The notes: a model not told the origin generated them from the sequence alone. 64,000 nucleotides of DNA from Mycetohabitans sp. B8 (GCF_021991875.1 NZ_JAHLKR010000019.1:310001-374000); one strand, 5' to 3'; counted from the stretch's first letter, positions 47,884 through 59,149 are shown. A program made the numbers and translations.

Positions 47884-49245
47884 ATGCCCAAAAAAGTCTA
47901 TGTAAAGACTTTCGGCTGCCAAATGAACGAGTACGATTCCGACAAAATGGTCGACGTGCTTGGCGCGGCTGAAGGTCTTGTCAAAACCGACACCCCGGAA
48001 GACGCGGATGTCATCCTGTTCAACACCTGCTCAATTCGCGAGAAGGCGCAGGAAAAGGTCTTTTCCGACCTAGGCCGGGTGCGCGAACTCAAGCAGGCGC
48101 GCCCCGACCTGCTAATCGGCGTTGGCGGCTGCGTTGCCAGTCAGGAAGGCGCGGCGATCGTCGCGCGCGCGCCTTACGTCGATCTCGTGTTCGGCCCACA
48201 GACGCTGCATCGGCTGCCCGCGATGATCGATGCGCGGCGCGCGAGCGGCCACGCGCAAGTCGACATCTCGTTCCCGGAGATTGAGAAATTCGACAACCTA
48301 CCGCCGCCGCGCGTTGAAGGCCCCACCGCGTTCGTATCGATCATGGAAGGCTGCAGCAAGTACTGTAGCTATTGCGTCGTGCCGTACACGCGCGGCGAAG
48401 AGGTATCCCGCCCGCTGGACGACGTGCTAACCGAAGTGGCTGGCCTGGCGGATCAGGGCGTGCGTGAAGTCACGCTACTCGGGCAGAACGTCAATGCATA
48501 TCGGGGCGCGATCAGCGCCGGCGCCGCCGAGATCGCGGATTTCTCGACGCTGATCGAGTACGTTGCGGAGATTCCGGGGATCGAGCGGATCCGCTACACG
48601 ACGTCGCACCCAAAAGAATTCTCGCAACGGCTGATTGATACGTACGAAAGCGTGCCCAAGCTGGTGGGCCACCTGCACCTGCCGGTACAGCACGGATCGG
48701 ACCGGATCTTGATGGCGATGAAGCGCGGCTATACGGTGCTCGAATATAAGTCGATCGTGCGGCGGCTGCGCGCGATCCGGCCGCAGCTCTCGTTATCGAC
48801 CGATTTTATCGTCGGGTTCCCCGGCGAGACCGACGACGACCATGCCAAGACGATGAAGCTAATCGACGAGGTGCAATACGACACCAGCTTCTCGTTCATT
48901 TTCAGTCCGCGCCCCGGCACGCCGGCCGCGAACCTGCATGATGACACGCCGCGCGACGTGAAGCTTGCGCGGCTTCAGCAATTGCAGGCCGCGATTGAAA
49001 CGCATGCGGCAAGGATCAGCGAATCGATGGTCGGCACCGTGCAGCGCATCCTGGTCGAGCGTTCGGCCCGTAAGGATCCAAACGAGTTGGCCGGACGCAC
49101 CGAAAACAACCGCGTGGTGAACTTCCCGGCGCCGCAGGCTTCGCACGCCCGCCTGCTCGGCCAGATGGTCGATGTCGAGATTGTCCACGCCTATCCGCAT
49201 TCACTGCGCGGGGAACTCGCGCTAACGCCGGCAAGCACACATTGA
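47884..49245 (+). CDS. miaB: tRNA-2-methylthio-N6-dimethylallyladenosine synthase MiaB
   Basis: Radical-SAM methylthiotransferase that finishes the ms2i6A37 modification of tRNAs reading UNN codons. The 453-residue protein has the N-terminal UPF0004 domain ([17 protein letters not shown]) with cysteines at 11, 48 and about 82, the radical-SAM cluster [17 protein letters not shown] near residue 157, GQNVNAYRG, and a C-terminal TRAM domain. It opens the miaB-phoH-ybeY-chaC-corC-lnt gene string. Confidence 0.96.
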   Translation: MPKKVYVKTFGCQMNEYDSDKMVDVLGAAEGLVKTDTPEDADVILFNTCSIREKAQEKVFSDLGRVRELKQARPDLLIGVGGCVASQEGAAIVARAPYVDLVFGPQTLHRLPAMIDARRASGHAQVDISFPEIEKFDNLPPPRVEGPTAFVSIMEGCSKYCSYCVVPYTRGEEVSRPLDDVLTEVAGLADQGVREVTLLGQNVNAYRGAISAGAAEIADFSTLIEYVAEIPGIERIRYTTSHPKEFSQRLIDTYESVPKLVGHLHLPVQHGSDRILMAMKRGYTVLEYKSIVRRLRAIRPQLSLSTDFIVGFPGETDDDHAKTMKLIDEVQYDTSFSFIFSPRPGTPAANLHDDTPRDVKLARLQQLQAAIETHAARISESMVGTVQRILVERSARKDPNELAGRTENNRVVNFPAPQASHARLLGQMVDVEIVHAYPHSLRGELALTPASTH

Positions 49246-49267
49246 CCGGCGCCCATTGCCACGCATC

Positions 49268-50401
49268 TTGAAGACACCTTTGCCCACGCTCGAATTCACC
49301 GCGCCTCGCAACGACAACACACGACTGGCGAACCTGTGCGGTCCGCTCGACGAAAACCTGCGCCAGATCGAGCAGGCGCTCGACGTGACGCTGTCGCGCC
49401 GCGGCCACCGGATCACGGTTCGCGGCCGCGCCGCAAAAGTCGCGCTGGCCGCGCTGGAGAATTTCTACAATCTCGCGCGCGATCCGCTGTCCGTCGACGA
49501 CATCCAACTCGCGCTGGTCGAGGCGCGCTATAGTGCCGAGCACCCGGCACGCGCCCTGGGCCGCGCCGCCAGCCGCGGCAACGCCCACGCGACGGGTGCC
49601 GAAGGCGCCGGTCCGCAACCGGCTGCGCACGCCGACACAGCGCCGTTGCGCCTGCGCGGCGATCCCGATCACCCATTTGACGGGCCGGCCGACGCCGGCC
49701 TGCCCGACGACGAACGCGGACCGACGCTGTATACGCGGCGCGCCGACCTGCGCGGACGCACACCGGCGCAGCGCGATTACCTGAAGCAAATCCTGCAGCA
49801 CGATGTGACGTTCGGGGTCGGACCGGCTGGCACTGGCAAGACGTACCTGGCGGTCGCCTGCGCGGTCGATGCGCTGGAGCGAGACCAAGTCAAGCGGATC
49901 GTGTTGACACGTCCGGCAGTCGAGGCTGGCGAGCGGCTCGGTTTCCTGCCCGGCGACCTCGCGCAAAAGGTCGATCCGTACCTGCGCCCGTTGTACGACG
50001 CGCTGTATGACCTGCTCGGCTTTGATAAGACGGCCAAGATGTTTGAGCGCCAGATGATCGAGATCGCGCCGCTCGCGTATATGCGCGGGCGCACGCTGAA
50101 TCACGCGTTCATCATCCTGGACGAGGCGCAGAACACCACGCCCGAGCAGATGAAGATGTTCCTCACGCGCATCGGCTTCGGGTCCAAGGCGGTGATCACC
50201 GGTGATATCACGCAAATCGACCTGCCGCGGGGCAACAAGAGCGGACTGGTGGAGGCACAACAGGTACTGCACAACGTGCGCGGCATCGCGCTAACACATT
50301 TCACGAGTGCCGACGTGGTGCGGCATCCGCTGGTCGCACGCATCGTCGAAGCCTACGATGCACACGCCAAGCGCCATCCGGACGGCGCGCATCCGGCATG
50401 A
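49268..50401 (+). CDS. phoH: PhoH-like ATPase (YbeZ)
   Basis: Cytoplasmic P-loop NTPase associated with YbeY in rRNA/RNA handling. A 377-residue product from a TTG at 49268; homologues I recall begin MKT near this point, and a TTG at 49256 is also open, with no clear ribosome-binding site at either. It contains an N-terminal KH-like region ([34 protein letters not shown]) and the PhoH domain with Walker [12 protein letters not shown] near residue 193, [17 protein letters not shown] and a Walker B-like [19 protein letters not shown] variable Ala/Gly/Asp-rich linker lies near residues 95-150. It overlaps ybeY by ATGA. Confidence 0.9.
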   Translation: MKTPLPTLEFTAPRNDNTRLANLCGPLDENLRQIEQALDVTLSRRGHRITVRGRAAKVALAALENFYNLARDPLSVDDIQLALVEARYSAEHPARALGRAASRGNAHATGAEGAGPQPAAHADTAPLRLRGDPDHPFDGPADAGLPDDERGPTLYTRRADLRGRTPAQRDYLKQILQHDVTFGVGPAGTGKTYLAVACAVDALERDQVKRIVLTRPAVEAGERLGFLPGDLAQKVDPYLRPLYDALYDLLGFDKTAKMFERQMIEIAPLAYMRGRTLNHAFIILDEAQNTTPEQMKMFLTRIGFGSKAVITGDITQIDLPRGNKSGLVEAQQVLHNVRGIALTHFTSADVVRHPLVARIVEAYDAHAKRHPDGAHPA

Positions 50402-50871
50402 ACGCGCCCCGTGCCCCGAAGCTCACGCTCAGCGTGCAGTTCCCGGCCAAGGCGTTCGCCGCCCACAAGGCGTTGCTGCCGCGCGCTAGGATCGCCGGCT
50501 GGGTCCGCGCCGCGCTCTTCGCGCACGCCGAGTTGACAATCCGTTTCGTCGACGAGCAAGAAGGCCGCGCGCTGAACCGCGGCTACCGCGGCAAGGACTA
50601 CCCGACGAACGTGCTCACGTTCGCGTACGGAGAATCGGACAATGAGCCGGTCAGCGGCGACTTGGTGCTCTGTTGCCCGGTGGTCGAAAGCGAGGCACGC
50701 GAGCAGCACAAGCCGCTGGACGCGCATTACGCGCACCTGATCGTGCACGGCGTGCTGCACGCACAGGGTTATGATCACGAGGATGACGAGCAGGCGCGAG
50801 AGATGGAGTCGATTGAAACCGATATTCTGGCGCGGCTCGGCTATCCGGACCCGTACGCGCAACAGGGCTAA
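50398..50871 (+). CDS. ybeY: Endoribonuclease YbeY
   Basis: Zinc-dependent RNase for 16S rRNA 3' maturation and ribosome quality control. The 157-residue protein has [20 protein letters not shown] and TNVLTF, and the zinc motif [17 protein letters not shown] near residue 118, with its three His. The start overlaps the phoH stop (50398-50401), so the two are translationally coupled. Confidence 0.95.
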   Translation: MNAPRAPKLTLSVQFPAKAFAAHKALLPRARIAGWVRAALFAHAELTIRFVDEQEGRALNRGYRGKDYPTNVLTFAYGESDNEPVSGDLVLCCPVVESEAREQHKPLDAHYAHLIVHGVLHAQGYDHEDDEQAREMESIETDILARLGYPDPYAQQG

Positions 50872-50892
50872 GCAAGCCCAAGCCTACCGAGG

Positions 50893-51684
50893 ATGATGCA
50901 AGACGAACGTGGCGACCACGCGGAACTTGATGAACGCGGGCACGATGCGCCGGCGCCGCTGTGTCCGCGCGCGCCGGCCGGGCGCACCGGCGCCGTGCCG
51001 CCCGGGACGGTGCTGGGTTATCCGCCCACGATCGGCGACGCACGGCTGCTCACGGACATGGAACTGGCGGCATCGATCGAGCATACGCTGGTGCATTGGG
51101 ACCACGCGAGCGACTTGTGGCTGTTCGGCTATGGATCGTTGATTTGGAATCCCGGTCTGCCGACAGTCGAATCATGCCGGGCACGCGTGATGGGCTATCA
51201 CCGAGGCCTGTACCTGTGGTCGCGGGTGAACCGTGGCACCCCCGAACTGCCCGGCCTGGTGCTCGCGCTGGACCGCGGCGGTTGCTGCCCGGGTATGGCG
51301 TTCCGGCTCGATGGGCGCAGTGCGATGCCCCACCTGCAGGTGCTGTGGCGGCGTGAAATGTCGATGGGCTCGTACCGTCCCGCGTGGCTGCGCTGCATGC
51401 TCGATGACGGGCGCGATGTACGCGCGCTGGCATTCGTGATGCGCCGCGAAGCGGCAACCTATGCCGGCCGCGTGCCGGACGACATCATGCGTATCGTGCT
51501 CGCCCGGGCAAGCGGCCGCTACGGCACCACCCGCGACTACGTCGCGCGCACCGTCGAGGCGCTGCGGGCGAACGGCATCCCCGATGCCGCGCTCGAGAAA
51601 ATGCTTGAGCGCTGCTCGGGCCAGAGCGTGCGGCCAGCAACAACCGCCATCGTACGCGGCATCACAGACGCGCATTCTGGTTAG
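50893..51684 (+). CDS. ChaC-like gamma-glutamylcyclotransferase
   Basis: Probably degrades glutathione to 5-oxoproline and Cys-Gly in the cytoplasm. The 263-residue protein has a poorly conserved N-terminus of about 55 residues, the signature LWLFGYGSLIWNPGLP near residue 76, RVMGYHRGLYLWS, a Gly-rich GGCCPGMAFRLDG region, and the catalytic Glu candidate in WRREMSMGSYRP. It sits between ybeY and corC, with 21 bases from the ybeY stop and 52 bases to corC, so probably shares their transcript. Confidence 0.85.
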   Translation: MMQDERGDHAELDERGHDAPAPLCPRAPAGRTGAVPPGTVLGYPPTIGDARLLTDMELAASIEHTLVHWDHASDLWLFGYGSLIWNPGLPTVESCRARVMGYHRGLYLWSRVNRGTPELPGLVLALDRGGCCPGMAFRLDGRSAMPHLQVLWRREMSMGSYRPAWLRCMLDDGRDVRALAFVMRREAATYAGRVPDDIMRIVLARASGRYGTTRDYVARTVEALRANGIPDAALEKMLERCSGQSVRPATTAIVRGITDAHSG

Positions 51685-51736
51685 TGTATCCTTTGATTAC
51701 CTCTATCGCGCGTCCGGTCCCGCGGGACGCTTGAAT

Positions 51737-52627
51737 ATGAACGACCCGTATCCCAGTCGGAAAAGTCACTCGAAACATTCAGACAAACCGCGCTCGCTGC
51801 TGGAGCGCTTGACCGATCTCATCTCGCCCGAGCCGGAATCTCGTGTGGAGTTGCTCGAAATCCTGCAGGATGCGCACGCACGCAACCTGATCGACGCCGA
51901 CTCGCTGTCGATGATCGAGGGCGTGTTCCAGGTCGCTGACCTGTGCGCACGCGACATCATGGTGCCCCGGGCACAGATGGATGCGATCAACATCGCCGAC
52001 AGCCCCGATCAGTTCATTCCATTCGTGCTGGAGAAGGCGCACTCGCGCTACCCGGTATACGACGGCAACCGCGACAACGTGATCGGCATCCTACTCGCGA
52101 AGGATCTGCTGCGCTACTACGCAGAAGAGGAATTCGACGTGCGCGGCATGTTGCGCCCCGCCGTGTTCATCCCCGAATCCAAACGACTGAACGTGCTGTT
52201 GCACGACTTTCGCGCGAACCACAACCATATTGCAATCGTCGTTGACGAATACGGCGGTGTCGCCGGATTGATCACCATCGAGGACGTACTCGAGCAGATC
52301 GTCGGTGACATCGAGGACGAATATGACTTCGACGAAGAGGAAGGCAACATCATCGCGACGCCGGACGGCCACTACCGGGTACGCGCACTGACCGAGATCG
52401 AGCAGTTCAATGAGACGTTCGGCACGCACTATCGCGATGACGAGGTCGATACGATCGGCGGCTTGGTCACGCACCGCTTCGGCCGCGTGCCGCACCGTGG
52501 CGAAAAAGTACGCATCGACGATTTCGTGTTCGAGATTCTGCGCGGTGACGCGCGACAGGTCCATATGCTGCTTGCCAAGCACGTGCCAGCCGGCGCGCTC
52601 GCGGTCCGCGACCGCGATGATCATTGA
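51737..52627 (+). CDS. corC: CorC/HlyC-type CBS-domain protein
   Basis: Cytoplasmic protein of the CorC/YbeX family, linked to magnesium/cobalt homeostasis and, with YbeY and PhoH, to ribosome function. From the ATG at 51737 it has 296 residues: a charged N-terminus, two CBS domains (ARDIMVPRAQMDAI near residue 80; the second with IAIVVDEYGGVAGLITIEDVLEQIVG), and a C-terminal transporter-associated domain (DGHYRVRALTEIEQFN). It lacks the membrane domain of larger CNNM relatives. lnt follows 41 bases later. Confidence 0.92.
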   Translation: MNDPYPSRKSHSKHSDKPRSLLERLTDLISPEPESRVELLEILQDAHARNLIDADSLSMIEGVFQVADLCARDIMVPRAQMDAINIADSPDQFIPFVLEKAHSRYPVYDGNRDNVIGILLAKDLLRYYAEEEFDVRGMLRPAVFIPESKRLNVLLHDFRANHNHIAIVVDEYGGVAGLITIEDVLEQIVGDIEDEYDFDEEEGNIIATPDGHYRVRALTEIEQFNETFGTHYRDDEVDTIGGLVTHRFGRVPHRGEKVRIDDFVFEILRGDARQVHMLLAKHVPAGALAVRDRDDH

Positions 52628-52668
52628 ACCCAGGGCAGCGCCCACGCACGTCTTTCCCATACCGACAG

Positions 52669-54318
52669 ATGGTCGATAAGCCGATCGCCGATCCCGCGCC
52701 ACGCGCTGCCTCGTCTGGTTTCCCGCCGTTGCAACACGCGTCGCGCAGCCGTCGTGCAACGGGGCTGCATTTGACGCTGGCGGGCACAATCGGCGCGCTG
52801 AATACGCTTGCGTTTGCGCCCACGCCACACGGCGGCTGGCTTGAGTTAGCGATTTTCGCCTGTGCGTTCTGGCTCGTGTCGCGCACCCGCACGCTGCGCG
52901 GCGCGTTGCTCACTGGTGGCGCATTCGGTTTTGGCCAATTCGTCAGCGGGGTATGGTGGTTATATGTGAGCATGCATTTCTATGGCTACATGCCCGCGCT
53001 CATGGCCGGTACCGCCGTCGTGCTGTTCTCGCTCTATCTGGCCCTTTATCCGGCATTTTCGGCTGGACTATGGCATTGGTGTCGCGCGCCGAGCGGGCAA
53101 CACGCGACGTTCACGCCCAGTTGGCATGCAAGCGTGGCGTTCGCCTGCGCATGGGCATTGGGCGAATGGTTGCGCGGGACCGTCTTCACTGGCTTTCCGT
53201 GGCTCGCCAGCGGGTACGCGCAAGTGGACGGTCCGTTTGCCGGTTTCGCTCCGCTCGTCGGCGTTTATGGGGTCGGCTGGGTCCTCGCACTCGTTGGCGC
53301 GTTGATTATACAGACAGCCATGCGTATGGGTGAGGGGCGCGGTGTGGCCACGTGGCTCGCGCCCGCCGCCGCCGCCGCGGGGCTGCTCGTTTGCGGCATG
53401 CTGCTCTCGCGCGTGACGTGGACCCAGCCGAGCGGGCCCGCACTGTCGGTGCGCCTGCTTCAAGGCAACGTCGAGCAGAGCATGAAATTCGATCCGGTCG
53501 GCATCCATCACGCTATTGCCCTGTACCAGCAGCTCATCACGGAAAAGCCGGCCGATCTGGTCGTGACGCCCGAAATCGCCATCCCGTTGCCGCTGTATGA
53601 AACGCCGCCCGAGTTCGGCACGGCGGTACGGCGCTTCGTGGACGTCACGCACACGTCGGTCCTGTTCGGTGCTGTCGGCGCAACGATGACCGAAAACGGG
53701 CCGAAGGATGTGACCAACGCACTGTACGGGATCACGCCGGGATCATCGGTCCTGTACCGGTACGACAAGCATCATTTAGTGCCATTCGGCGAGTTCATCC
53801 CGTGGGGCTTCCGGTGGTTCGTCGACATGATGAAGATGCCATTAGGCGACTTCTCGCGCGGCGGCTCGATACAGCCACCATTTATCGTGCACGGGCAGCC
53901 AATCGCGACGAATATCTGCTACGAAGACATTTTCGGCGAAGAGATCGCCCGCACGCTGCGCGGCCAGTCGCAACCCGCCAGCGTGCTGGTCAACTCGACG
54001 AACCTCGGCTGGTTCGGCAATACGATCGCACTGGACCAGCACCTGCAGATGGCACGGATGCGCGCGCTCGAGACCGGACGGCCGATGCTGCGCGCCACCA
54101 ACACGGGCGCCACCGCGATGATCGATGCGCACGGCTCGGTCAACGCCCAATTGCGCCGCTTCACAGTGGGCGCCCTTGACGTACGCGTGCAAGGCCGCAG
54201 TGGCATGACGCCCTACATCGTAGCCGGCAATATAACCGTATTGGTCATATCGCTGGTCGGGCTGGCGATCGGGTTTGGGATGGGACGCCGCGCCAGCGCT
54301 GGCCGCGCATGCGAATAG
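52669..54318 (+). CDS. lnt: Apolipoprotein N-acyltransferase
   Basis: Adds the third acyl chain to the N-terminal Cys of lipoproteins, on the periplasmic face of the inner membrane. From the ATG at 52669 it has 549 residues: six or seven N-terminal membrane helices, then a nitrilase-like domain with the catalytic triad Glu (VVTPEIAIPLPLYE), Lys (in RYDKHHLVPFGEFIP) and Cys (ATNICYEDIFGEEIAR), and a last membrane helix. A TTG at 52624 gives a longer reading overlapping corC, but less likely. Confidence 0.95.
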   Translation: MVDKPIADPAPRAASSGFPPLQHASRSRRATGLHLTLAGTIGALNTLAFAPTPHGGWLELAIFACAFWLVSRTRTLRGALLTGGAFGFGQFVSGVWWLYVSMHFYGYMPALMAGTAVVLFSLYLALYPAFSAGLWHWCRAPSGQHATFTPSWHASVAFACAWALGEWLRGTVFTGFPWLASGYAQVDGPFAGFAPLVGVYGVGWVLALVGALIIQTAMRMGEGRGVATWLAPAAAAAGLLVCGMLLSRVTWTQPSGPALSVRLLQGNVEQSMKFDPVGIHHAIALYQQLITEKPADLVVTPEIAIPLPLYETPPEFGTAVRRFVDVTHTSVLFGAVGATMTENGPKDVTNALYGITPGSSVLYRYDKHHLVPFGEFIPWGFRWFVDMMKMPLGDFSRGGSIQPPFIVHGQPIATNICYEDIFGEEIARTLRGQSQPASVLVNSTNLGWFGNTIALDQHLQMARMRALETGRPMLRATNTGATAMIDAHGSVNAQLRRFTVGALDVRVQGRSGMTPYIVAGNITVLVISLVGLAIGFGMGRRASAGRACE

Positions 54319-54427
54319 GCACGAACGTTTTCGTCTATCCGGCGATCGTTTCCGGATTGGGCGCGCCATCCTGCATGTCGCGCCTATAAAGCTAGGAGCA
54401 TGAACCGAGCCAACCAGGGGTCACCGC

Positions 54428-55117
54428 ATGCCAGATCCGTTCATGCCGGGCAGCCGAACCAGCGTTTGGCGTACGAGTCGCCTCGCCAACGCTTCGCACT
54501 TACCCGATCACGTTCTGCCTGACTCAAGCCAGCAGCCGGTGAAGGGTACCCATGTACAAGCCACTGAGCAAAGCAAATTAGGCGGCCTGTCGGTACTCAA
54601 GGCGTTGGCGTCTTCCCAAACTCGCATTACACAATTTTGTGCGGTCGAATGTGTTGGGATGCGGTCAAGTACTGCCTATGGCAAAGCGGCATGATCAATA
54701 AAAAGTCGCATAACAATTTGAACGGCTATCAACTTGTCTCGCCATTCCATCCCCGCATAGACAGTGCCGAAGCAATGGCACGTGTGCCACGCGGGCACGT
54801 ACTCGGATTCTTCAAGTTCGGCGATGTGTTCAAAAGCGAAGATGAAATCCAGGACAACGACACACCACCCCGGACACACAGCCTGCCTTTCCACGTCATG
54901 ATCAGCACCGGCCAAGGCCATGCCGCCGGCAATAAAAAGCTGTATAAGGATGGGGCACAAGGCTATCTGGGAGGCACTCGGTCTGCGCACGCTGACGTGG
55001 AGCTCGGATAAAACCGTCGTAGCCATCATAGGCAAAGATCCAAACGACGGCAGCCCAATGTACCATCGCCTCTTATTAACGCATCGCCCAGCCTCCGATC
55101 TCGCGAGTAGTCGGTAG
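54428..55117 (+). pseudogene. Frame-disrupted papain/NlpC-like cysteine hydrolase gene
   Basis: Two indels at homopolymers split the gene: frame 1 (54428 to about 54636, Ser/Gln/Pro-rich), a shifted frame from TTTT (54635-54638) to GGGG (54952-54955), then frame 1 again to a TAG at 55115. The outer frames agree, so the total is 230 codons. The middle frame carries a Cys-led helix, RMCWDAVKYCLWQSGMI, and a His-led strand, LPFHVMISTGQGHAAGNK; this Cys/His order recalls papain-like or NlpC/P60-like hydrolases and some toxin or effector domains. The end (IWEALGLRTLTWSSDKTVV) continues the fold. The family is inferred from pattern. It may be decayed or contain sequencing errors. Confidence 0.5.
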
Positions 55118-55413
55118 TTTATCTACAGTGCGTACGGCGCCCGCGGCGTGCGCGATCAGCCGCGCTCCCGCAAGCGTGGCTGCCAAGTTGATCAACTACG
55201 TGGTCGGCTGCGGCACGCTGCTGGCGCGCATCGAATGAATGCGGGCGAGCGCAAACTTCGTTTCGCCGGCATCAACGGTGACCACGGTACGCGCGAACGC
55301 GACCGGTCCTGTGCCCTTTTCCGCTAAAATCTCTCCTTTTAGCACTTTTCTTGCCCCGGGGCGGCGACGTGTGCCAGTGCGCACGTCCAGACGCTTCGCC
55401 TGAAAGGCATTTC

Positions 55414-56427
55414 ATGCTCACGTTCCAGCAAATCATCCTGACCCTGCAATCCTACTGGGACAGACAGGGCTGCGCGCTCCTGCAACCCTACGACATGGAA
55501 GTCGGCGCGGGCACGTCACACACTGCGACGTTTCTGCGCGCAATCGGTCCCGAGCCGTGGCGCGCTGCCTATGTACAGCCGTCGCGGCGTCCCAAAGACG
55601 GCCGCTACGGCGAGAATCCCAATCGAATGCAGCACTACTACCAGTACCAGGTGGTCCTCAAGCCGGCGCCGGAGAACATCCTGGACCTGTACCTGGGCTC
55701 GCTGCAAGCGCTCGGACTGGACCTGAAGCAGAACGATGTGCGCTTTGTCGAAGATGACTGGGAGAACCCGACGCTGGGCGCTTGGGGCCTGGGGTGGGAA
55801 GTGTGGCTCAACGGCATGGAGGTCACGCAGTTCACGTACTTCCAGCAAGTCGGCGGGCTCGATTGCAAGCCGGTGCTCGGCGAAATCACATACGGCATCG
55901 AGCGCCTGGCCATGTATCTACAGCAGGTCGAGAACGTATTCGATCTGGTATGGACCGAATGGGAAGAGGACGGCCCAGCCGGCAAGGTGCTGCGCCGGCT
56001 GACCTACGGCGACGTGTTTCACCAGAACGAGGTCGAGCAGTCGACATACAACTTCGAGCAAGCGAACGCCGAGTTGCTATTCACGTTCTTCAATGCGTAT
56101 GAGAGCGAGGCCCGGCGCATCATCGAGCAACGGCTCGCGCTGCCGGCCTACGAGTTGATCCTGAAAGCCGCGCATACGTTCAACCTGCTCGATGCCCGCG
56201 GGGCGATCTCCGTGACGGAGCGCGCCGCGTACATTGGCCGCATTCGCGCGCTATCGCGGCTGGTCGCGCAGGCGTACTACGATTCGCGGGAGGCACTCGG
56301 CTTCCCGATGCTGGGCGAGGCGGCCGGCGCGCACGCGCGCGGCACCATCACCGCTGAACAAGAAGCCGCCCGCCCCGATTGGGTGCCGCCGCTGAAGGTC
56401 GAGCGCAAGCTCGAGGACGACGCCTGA
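55414..56427 (+). CDS. glyQ: Glycyl-tRNA synthetase alpha chain
   Basis: Catalytic subunit of the bacterial alpha2beta2 glycyl-tRNA synthetase. The ATG at 55414 gives 337 residues beginning [14 protein letters not shown], with motifs [40 protein letters not shown] (motif 2) and [14 protein letters not shown]. The frame is open to 55351 upstream without homology. The 300 bases before it hold no other gene I can support. It is followed 24 bases later by glyS. Confidence 0.97.
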   Translation: MLTFQQIILTLQSYWDRQGCALLQPYDMEVGAGTSHTATFLRAIGPEPWRAAYVQPSRRPKDGRYGENPNRMQHYYQYQVVLKPAPENILDLYLGSLQALGLDLKQNDVRFVEDDWENPTLGAWGLGWEVWLNGMEVTQFTYFQQVGGLDCKPVLGEITYGIERLAMYLQQVENVFDLVWTEWEEDGPAGKVLRRLTYGDVFHQNEVEQSTYNFEQANAELLFTFFNAYESEARRIIEQRLALPAYELILKAAHTFNLLDARGAISVTERAAYIGRIRALSRLVAQAYYDSREALGFPMLGEAAGAHARGTITAEQEAARPDWVPPLKVERKLEDDA

Positions 56428-56451
56428 GACGACAGAAGAGAAGCCATTCCA

Positions 56452-58554
56452 ATGAGTCAACCATCCACCCTGCTCGTCGAACTGCTGACCGAAGAGTTGC
56501 CACCGAAGGCGCTTGCCCGCTTGTCCAATGCCTTTGCCAACGGCCTGGTCGAACGGCTCGCCGCGCGCGACCTGATCGACGTCACTGACGGCGGCTCGCC
56601 TTCGTTCGAGCCGTTCGGCACGCCGCGTCGGTTGGCGGTCGCGATCCGCAACGTGCGCGAGGTGGCGCCGCAGCGCCAGGTGCGCGAAAAAGTCCTGCCC
56701 GTTTCCGTGGCGTTCGACGCCAACGGACAGCCAAGCGCGCCGCTAGCCAAAAAACTCGCCGCCCTGGGCTTTCCGGATATGCCGCTCACGCGCTTAGAGC
56801 GCGCGATGGACGGCAAGACCGAGGCGTTCTTCCTAAATTACGCTGCACCGGGCGTGACGTTAGAAGACGGTCTGCAGGCCGCACTGGGCGAAACCCTCGC
56901 CAAGCTGCCGATCCCGAAGGTCATGACGTACCAGCGGCCGGACGGCACGAGCGTGCAGTTCGTGCGCCCGGCGCACCGGCTCGTTGCGCTGCACGCAAAC
57001 CGTATCGTGCCGGTCACGGCGCTCGGATTGGATGCGGACGCGGTCACGCTCGGCCACCGGTTTCTGTCCGAGGGCCACATCGCGATCTTGCATGCAGACG
57101 ACTATGCGCGCACGCTCGAGCAGCGCGGCAAGGTCATCGCCAGCATGCGGGCACGCAAGGAAGCGATCCGCGTGCAATTGCTCGAGCGGGCGGGCGCGGA
57201 CCATGTACTGATGCCCGAGGCGCTGCTTGACGAAGTGAATGCGCTGGTCGAATGGCCGATCGTCTACGAATGCCGTTTCGATGACGCGTTCCTGCAGGTG
57301 CCGCAAGAATGCCTGATCCTGACGATGCAGACAAACCAGAAGTATTTCGCGTTGACCGACGCCGGCGGCAAGTTGCGGTCACGTTTCCTGATCGTGTCGA
57401 ACTTGCAGACCGACACGCCGCAGCAGATCGTGCTGGGCAACGAGCGCGTCGTGCGCCCACGGCTGGCCGACGCAAAGTTCTTCTTCGAGCAGGACCAGAA
57501 AAAGACGCTCGAGCAGCGCGTGCCGCTGCTGGCCAATGTCGTGTACCACAACAAGCTGGGCTCCCAATTGCAGCGCGTCGAGCGGCTCGAAGCGCTAGCG
57601 GCGGTGATTGCGCCCGGCGTGGGCGTTGACGCGCAGCGGGCAGCGCGCGCCGCGCGGCTGGCCAAGGCGGACCTGCTCACCGACATGGTGGGCGAGTTCC
57701 CGGAATTGCAAGGCACGATGGGCGCCTACTACGCGCGCCACGACGGCGAGCCCGACGATATTGCGCTGGCGTGCTCGGAGCACTACCGACCGCGCTTTGC
57801 CGGCGACGCGCTACCGCCCACCGCGATGAGTACCGTGGTCGCGCTCGCCGATAAGCTCGAGACGCTGGTGGGCATCTGGGGCATCGGCCTGCAGCCGACC
57901 GGGGAAAAGGACCCGTTCGCGCTACGCCGACACGCGCTCGGCGTGCTACGCATCGTGCTCGAAAAGCGGCTGCCGCTGGACCTGATCGACTTGTTGCGGC
58001 ATACGTACGCCCAATTTGCAGCCCAGCCGCAAGTTGCCGATCCCACTAGCGCGTTGCACGGCTTCTTCATCGACCGGCTACGCGGTCTGTTGCGCGAGCG
58101 CGGCTACGACGCGAATGAGGTGGACGCGGTACTGAGCCAGAATCCGACCCGCATCGACGACATCACCGGCCGACTCGACGCGGTACGCGAATTTGCCGCG
58201 TTGCCCGAGGCAGCATCGCTGGCGTCGGCCAACAAGCGGATCACGAACATCTTGAAGAAATCCGACGGCGCGGCCCAGCATGTCGAGACAAAGCTGTTGG
58301 TAGAGCCGGCGGAACGGGCGCTGTTCGAGCAGTTGTGCAACGTCACGCCAACCGTGCAGGGCCGGCTGGGCTCACGCGACTACACAGGCGCACTGTCGGC
58401 GCTCGCGTCGTTGCGCGACGCGGTTGATACATTCTTCAACGACGTGATGGTCAATGCCGACGATGCCGCATTGCGGGCGAACCGGCTGGGCTTGTTGGCG
58501 CAGCTGCACGAGCAGATGAACTGCGTGGCCGATATCTCGAAGCTCGCGGCATGA
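56452..58554 (+). CDS. glyS: Glycyl-tRNA synthetase beta chain
   Basis: The 700-residue tRNA-binding beta subunit; it pairs with GlyQ. It begins [15 protein letters not shown] and has [37 protein letters not shown] and a C-terminal DALR-like anticodon-binding region ending [14 protein letters not shown]. Length and sequence are normal. Confidence 0.97.
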   Translation: MSQPSTLLVELLTEELPPKALARLSNAFANGLVERLAARDLIDVTDGGSPSFEPFGTPRRLAVAIRNVREVAPQRQVREKVLPVSVAFDANGQPSAPLAKKLAALGFPDMPLTRLERAMDGKTEAFFLNYAAPGVTLEDGLQAALGETLAKLPIPKVMTYQRPDGTSVQFVRPAHRLVALHANRIVPVTALGLDADAVTLGHRFLSEGHIAILHADDYARTLEQRGKVIASMRARKEAIRVQLLERAGADHVLMPEALLDEVNALVEWPIVYECRFDDAFLQVPQECLILTMQTNQKYFALTDAGGKLRSRFLIVSNLQTDTPQQIVLGNERVVRPRLADAKFFFEQDQKKTLEQRVPLLANVVYHNKLGSQLQRVERLEALAAVIAPGVGVDAQRAARAARLAKADLLTDMVGEFPELQGTMGAYYARHDGEPDDIALACSEHYRPRFAGDALPPTAMSTVVALADKLETLVGIWGIGLQPTGEKDPFALRRHALGVLRIVLEKRLPLDLIDLLRHTYAQFAAQPQVADPTSALHGFFIDRLRGLLRERGYDANEVDAVLSQNPTRIDDITGRLDAVREFAALPEAASLASANKRITNILKKSDGAAQHVETKLLVEPAERALFEQLCNVTPTVQGRLGSRDYTGALSALASLRDAVDTFFNDVMVNADDAALRANRLGLLAQLHEQMNCVADISKLAA

Positions 58555-58597
58555 GTGACGGCCGATTCTCTTTCCCGGCAAACGGCGTAAATTGACG

Positions 58598-59149
58598 ATG
58601 CAAAAGAAACTCGTGATCCTCGATCGTGACGGCGTCGTCAACCACGACTCCGACGCGTTCATCAAGTCACCCGACGAATGGATCCCAATCCCGGGAAGCC
58701 TCGAGGCAATCGCGCGGCTGAACCAGGCGGGCTACCGCGTCGTGATCGCGAGCAACCAGTCGGGCATCGGTCGCGGTCTGTTCGACATGGCCACGCTCAA
58801 CGAGATACACGAGAAGATGCACCGCAAGCTGGCAGCGCTGGGCGGGCGGGTCGATGCCATCTTCTTCTGTCCGCATACGCCCACCGACCATTGCGATTGC
58901 CGCAAACCGAAACCCGGTCTGCTCGCGCAGATCATCCGGCGCTTCGAGATCGATGCCGCCAGCACGCCCGTGGTCGGCGATTCGCTGCGCGACCTGCAAG
59001 CCGGCGCGGCGCTGGGATTCAGTTGTCACCTAGTGCTGACCGGCAAAGGCCAGAAAACGCTGGATGCCGGCCATCTGCCGGCAGGCACGACAGTCTATGC
59101 GGACTTGTATGCGTTTGCGCTCGACTTCCTTGCCGCCGAAGCCCACTGA
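58598..59149 (+). CDS. gmhB: D-glycero-beta-D-manno-heptose-1,7-bisphosphate 7-phosphatase
   Basis: HAD phosphatase in ADP-heptose synthesis, supplying WaaF. From the ATG at 58598 it has 183 residues with the catalytic VILDRDGVVNHDS, a SNQSGIGRG loop, the zinc-binding CPHTPTDHCDCRKPKPG segment, and VGDSLRDLQAG. A TTG six bases upstream is an alternative start. The acyltransferase follows closely. Motifs and length are normal. Confidence 0.95.
   Translation: MQKKLVILDRDGVVNHDSDAFIKSPDEWIPIPGSLEAIARLNQAGYRVVIASNQSGIGRGLFDMATLNEIHEKMHRKLAALGGRVDAIFFCPHTPTDHCDCRKPKPGLLAQIIRRFEIDAASTPVVGDSLRDLQAGAALGFSCHLVLTGKGQKTLDAGHLPAGTTVYADLYAFALDFLAAEAH

Noticed and set aside
55118-55413. Short frames upstream of glyQ, including one ending KLINYVVGCGTLLARIE
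   Set aside because: Too short and without a recognisable family or start signal; treated as intergenic.
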